Of a stretch of DNA of 64,000 nucleotides, positions 62,274 to 64,000 are shown piece after piece. This DNA is from Lentisphaeria bacterium (GTDB lineage Bacteria > Verrucomicrobiota > Lentisphaeria > Victivallales > Victivallaceae): the NCBI GenBank assembly GCA_018265615.1, contig JABLYX010000011.1:43553-107552 (forward strand), read 5' to 3'. A program made the translations under genes and the position numbers. Each line of letters opens with the position of its first letter. The stretch's first letter is position 1. Under the pieces are notes generated by a model, which worked only from the letters and a program-made list of their open reading frames with translations, was not told the origin of the DNA and searched no databases.

Positions 62274-62582
62274 TCACCGGCTGCTTATGCCGCCGCAGTA
62301 CTCGCAATTCCTTACTTGATTTTTCCGATAAAACGGGCATTGCGAATTGTGGACGACCCCTTTGCCGCTGACGCTGATTCTGCGGCTGTCGCATACCGTC
62401 GTCGCATCAGACCGGCCCCACCAGTAGCCCGCCCCCGCCAACAGCACTGCCGCGAGCACTGCGGCCGCGATCCGGACGGCCTTATGGTACAGGTTTGGGG
62501 TGACGGCACTTTCGGGTGCAGTTGCCTCCGGGGTGCTGTAACAGTTGACGGTTGCGGCTTCGGCTACTTCAAACTTCACCAT
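62274..62582 (-). CDS. Small single-span membrane protein with C-terminal Cys pair
   Basis: 102 residues. One membrane helix (about 38-56: IAAAVLAAVLLAGAGYWWG). The C-terminus has CPFYRKNQVRNCEYCGG, a possible metal-binding or disulfide motif. AAAGGAG lies 10 nt before the ATG. It follows the repressor gene on the same strand by 35 nt and is probably co-transcribed. The opposite-strand open frame at 62247-62654 overlaps two genes and is not believed. Function unknown. Confidence 0.6.
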   Translation of the reverse strand: MVKFEVAEAATVNCYSTPEATAPESAVTPNLYHKAVRIAAAVLAAVLLAGAGYWWGRSDATTVCDSRRISVSGKGVVHNSQCPFYRKNQVRNCEYCGGISSR

Positions 62583-62617
62583 AGGAGAGTTCTCCTTTCA
62601 TTGCCTCCCCTTCATAA

Positions 62618-63049
62618 TTATCCCTCCTGTTTCAGCTTTTTGATGATTGAGTAAAACTTTATTTTCGCGGCGTCGTCAATGTCGGACTCCATCACCGCAT
62701 CCAACACCTTGTCATATGCCTCCGCGCGGCAGGTGATCAGCTCATCGGCCCGCGCGGCGTGGTGGATAACCTGCCCTGCCTTGCCGATGACTGGGCCGTT
62801 GATTCGCCCGTTCCCGCTGACGTTCCCTGCGTTGATAATGTCGCCGGGAAGATAGGGGCGGAGCGCCGGTTCCAGCTTATCCCATACGGCGCTTGTGATG
62901 CTGTCTGCTTTATCCGATATATACTTACTCAAGTTATTTTGTTTTACCCCTGTTTTTCGCTCCAGTGCCGATTGTCCACCGCTGGCTTCGATTGCCCTGA
63001 TGATTGCCTCTTTTATCTCTCTGGTGATTTTGACCTTAGTTTCCATCAT
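62618..63049 (-). CDS. Helix-turn-helix repressor-like protein
   Basis: 143 residues. An N-terminal Cro/CI-like HTH (about 9-55: EIKEAIIRAIEASGGQSALE, RKTGVKQNNLSKYISDKADSIT) is followed by a central Gly/Asn-rich stretch (NAGNVSGNGRINGPVIGKAG) and a helical C-terminus. Start at 63049 follows AAGGGC; the next ATG is an alternative. It is divergent from the small RHH-like gene at 63185, and TATCAT half-sites lie between the genes, a layout like a phage or element switch. Probably controls element genes. Confidence 0.75.
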   Translation of the reverse strand: MMETKVKITREIKEAIIRAIEASGGQSALERKTGVKQNNLSKYISDKADSITSAVWDKLEPALRPYLPGDIINAGNVSGNGRINGPVIGKAGQVIHHAARADELITCRAEAYDKVLDAVMESDIDDAAKIKFYSIIKKLKQEG

Positions 63050-63126
63050 TCAAGCCCTTATGTTATGCCCAGCAATAGAATCTATCATCAAAATACTTTT
63101 TTTCTACTTTTTTTGTTGAACTATCC

Positions 63127-63155
63127 TTGAATTATCATAAGTGATGATATATATT
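63127..63155 (+). promoter_or_regulatory. Promoter with TATCAT operator for small gene 63185
   Basis: TTGAAT at 63127-63132, 17 nt, TATATT at 63150-63155. The palindrome TATCAT-AAGTG-ATGATA fills 63133-63149 between the hexamers. A further TATCAT lies at 63083-63088. Confidence 0.6.
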
Positions 63156-63184
63156 GAAATGCAAACACACAAGGAGTCATTCAT

Positions 63185-63361
63185 ATGATAAAGAAAACAA
63201 TTCAGCTTCAACCTGAAGTAAAGAACAGAGTTGACCGCATCGCACTGATGTTGAAAAAAGACAGAAATGAAACGGTTGACGTTCTTGCGAGGTTATGGGA
63301 AGATATTTTTTTACCCAGATCTATCATTAGTAGTGAATCGGGCAGTAGCAAGGAGCTGTGA
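63185..63361 (+). CDS. Small ribbon-helix-helix-like protein
   Basis: 58 residues: MIKKTIQLQPEVKNRVDRIA, then LMLKKDRNETVDVLARLWED and a short polar tail. A beta strand followed by two helices fits CopG/Arc-type DNA-binding proteins. AAGGAG lies 9 nt before the ATG, and a near-consensus promoter is upstream. Divergent from the HTH repressor. Probably an element regulator such as a control protein for excision; this is inferred. Confidence 0.6.
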   Translation: MIKKTIQLQPEVKNRVDRIALMLKKDRNETVDVLARLWEDIFLPRSIISSESGSSKEL

Positions 63362-63418
63362 GAGGAGATGATGAGGTCAGAAGAGCTGAAAACGCTTGAG
63401 AGTGGCTCGGATTACCGT

Positions 63419-63850
63419 TTACTGCCGGAAGTTGCACCGCGGACAATGGTAATGGAACACTGCATTGCAAAGGTTGTTTTTCCGCATTTCAGAGAGAACG
63501 GCCTCTCGACCGAGGCACATCGGACAGTAACACTCTCTTCCGGTGCGGGACATCAGACGGCCGTCTGTGTCATATTGCAGCGATTCCATCAATTGCTGAC
63601 GGCGAAGTTCCTGTTGTTTCAATTTTTCAACCGCCATCAGCTTCCCGGTATTGTTGCGGTCCTCTTCTTCATGCCGGCGTTTCAATTCACTTCCTTCTCG
63701 ACGGAACTCAATACACCATCTGATGAGACGGCAGAGATTTCCGAACAGATTAAACGCGTTTCCGGCGATAAATCCGATGGCAAGACCGATGAGCAGACAA
63801 ACGACAGTCGGAGGGAAATACTTCTCGATAATGTTGAAAAGCTCTACCAT
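63419..63850 (-). CDS. Membrane-anchored coiled-coil protein with zinc-ribbon-like C-terminus
   Basis: 143 residues. Membrane helix near the N-terminus (about 13-32: PTVVCLLIGLAIGFIAGNAF), a charged coiled coil (about 50-92: EGSELKRRHEEEDRNN, KLKQQELRRQQLMESL) and a C-terminal pair of Cys motifs, CYCPMC and CPRC, likely a zinc ribbon. A promoter at 63917-63945 and AGAGGA support this strand over the open frame on the other strand. Function unknown; it belongs to the integrated element. Confidence 0.7.
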   Translation of the reverse strand: MVELFNIIEKYFPPTVVCLLIGLAIGFIAGNAFNLFGNLCRLIRWCIEFRREGSELKRRHEEEDRNNTGKLMAVEKLKQQELRRQQLMESLQYDTDGRLMSRTGRECYCPMCLGREAVLSEMRKNNLCNAVFHYHCPRCNFRQ

Positions 63851-63916
63851 GAATCAACAGTCCTCTGCGGCATTGTATTCGGATTCATCATCGGAATCGG
63901 TACGGTGTACGGCTTT

Positions 63917-63945
63917 ATTATAGCATTGAGATGCGGACATTTCAA
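63917..63945 (-). promoter_or_regulatory. Promoter of coiled-coil/zinc-ribbon gene
   Basis: On the minus strand TTGAAA (63945-63940), 17 nt, TATAAT (63922-63917), about 67 nt before the ATG at 63850. Confidence 0.65.
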
Positions 63946-64000
63946 TCCTGATCACAATGAGATGCAAAACAAAGAAAAGAAGCAGTGAGAGAAATCATGC

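Noticed and set aside
62247..62654. 135-codon open frame on the plus strand
   Set aside because: It overlaps two minus-strand genes and has an unnatural composition.
63368..63988. 206-codon open frame on the plus strand
   Set aside because: It is antisense to the 63419-63850 gene, which has paired CxxC motifs, a membrane helix, a ribosome-binding site and a near-consensus promoter.

Overview
The window looks like chromosome from an anaerobic member of the PVC group, most likely Lentisphaerota (Victivallis-like). DNA is GC-rich. Several secreted proteins are type II secretion-like pseudopilins with an N-terminal FTLIELLVVIAIIAIL helix and a C-terminal H-X9-DG motif. These sit beside GntR-type sugar-sensor regulators and secreted clan GH-A glycosidases. 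The hybrid cluster protein has the Cys spacing of strict anaerobes. The taxon is inferred from gene content only; no rRNA is present.

Layout. 1-5.5 kb: two divergent regulator/pseudopilin modules, the right one followed by a glycosidase. 5.6-11.3 kb: ADP-ribosylglycohydrolase, AraC regulator with a divergent GH13 glucosidase, a radical SAM protein of the DNA-repair-linked type, and a DUF2264 protein. 11.5-19.1 kb: PpiC isomerase, a flippase/MTHFR-like/DUF1015 operon, a TIM-barrel protein coupled to endonuclease IV, and an MBL hydrolase coupled to a large unknown membrane protein. 21.6-24.3 kb: Rrf2 regulator, 650 bp of strongly folded non-coding DNA, and hcp. 24.5-26.9 kb: CBM48 protein, EamA protein, deoC and a coupled GntR regulator. 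27.1-38.9 kb: two more regulator/pseudopilin/glycosidase modules. 39.1-41.3 kb: an isolated, intact scaffold-like/major capsid/adaptor-like trio. 41.3-50.0 kb: complete recC-recB-recD operon. 50.2-56.8 kb: deoxyinosine glycosylase coupled to a GH130 enzyme, membrane proteins, a phosphoesterase and an MFS transporter. 56.9-57.2 kb: a decayed macro-domain gene. 57.75 kb to the right edge: the left end of an integrated element, starting at a tRNA-Met 3' fragment (att) and a tyrosine recombinase, then hicAB, an HSDR_N nuclease-domain protein with an ion channel that has a non-canonical filter, small membrane/Cys proteins and a divergent repressor region.

Main discovery candidates. (1) A 20-bp perfect inverted repeat (35055-35074 and 35246-35265) flanks 171 bp between a GntR regulator and its pseudopilin. 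In the orientation given, the pseudopilin has no Shine-Dalgarno sequence and an implausible leader. Inverting the 171 bp on paper places AAAGGAG, 7 nt and an ATG in frame, giving a basic MKRK leader. This looks like an invertible DNA switch of the translation start. (2) The GntR-pseudopilin-glycosidase module occurs four times, with regulator promoters that resemble each other, suggesting a pseudopilin-based glycan-use system. (3) The capsid cassette has no terminase, portal or tail gene beside it.

Working together: each GntR regulator probably senses a sugar and controls its own promoter and the pseudopilin/glycosidase genes downstream. AraC-type tandem half-sites sit just upstream of the -35 of the GH13 gene. 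The Rrf2 protein probably controls hcp.
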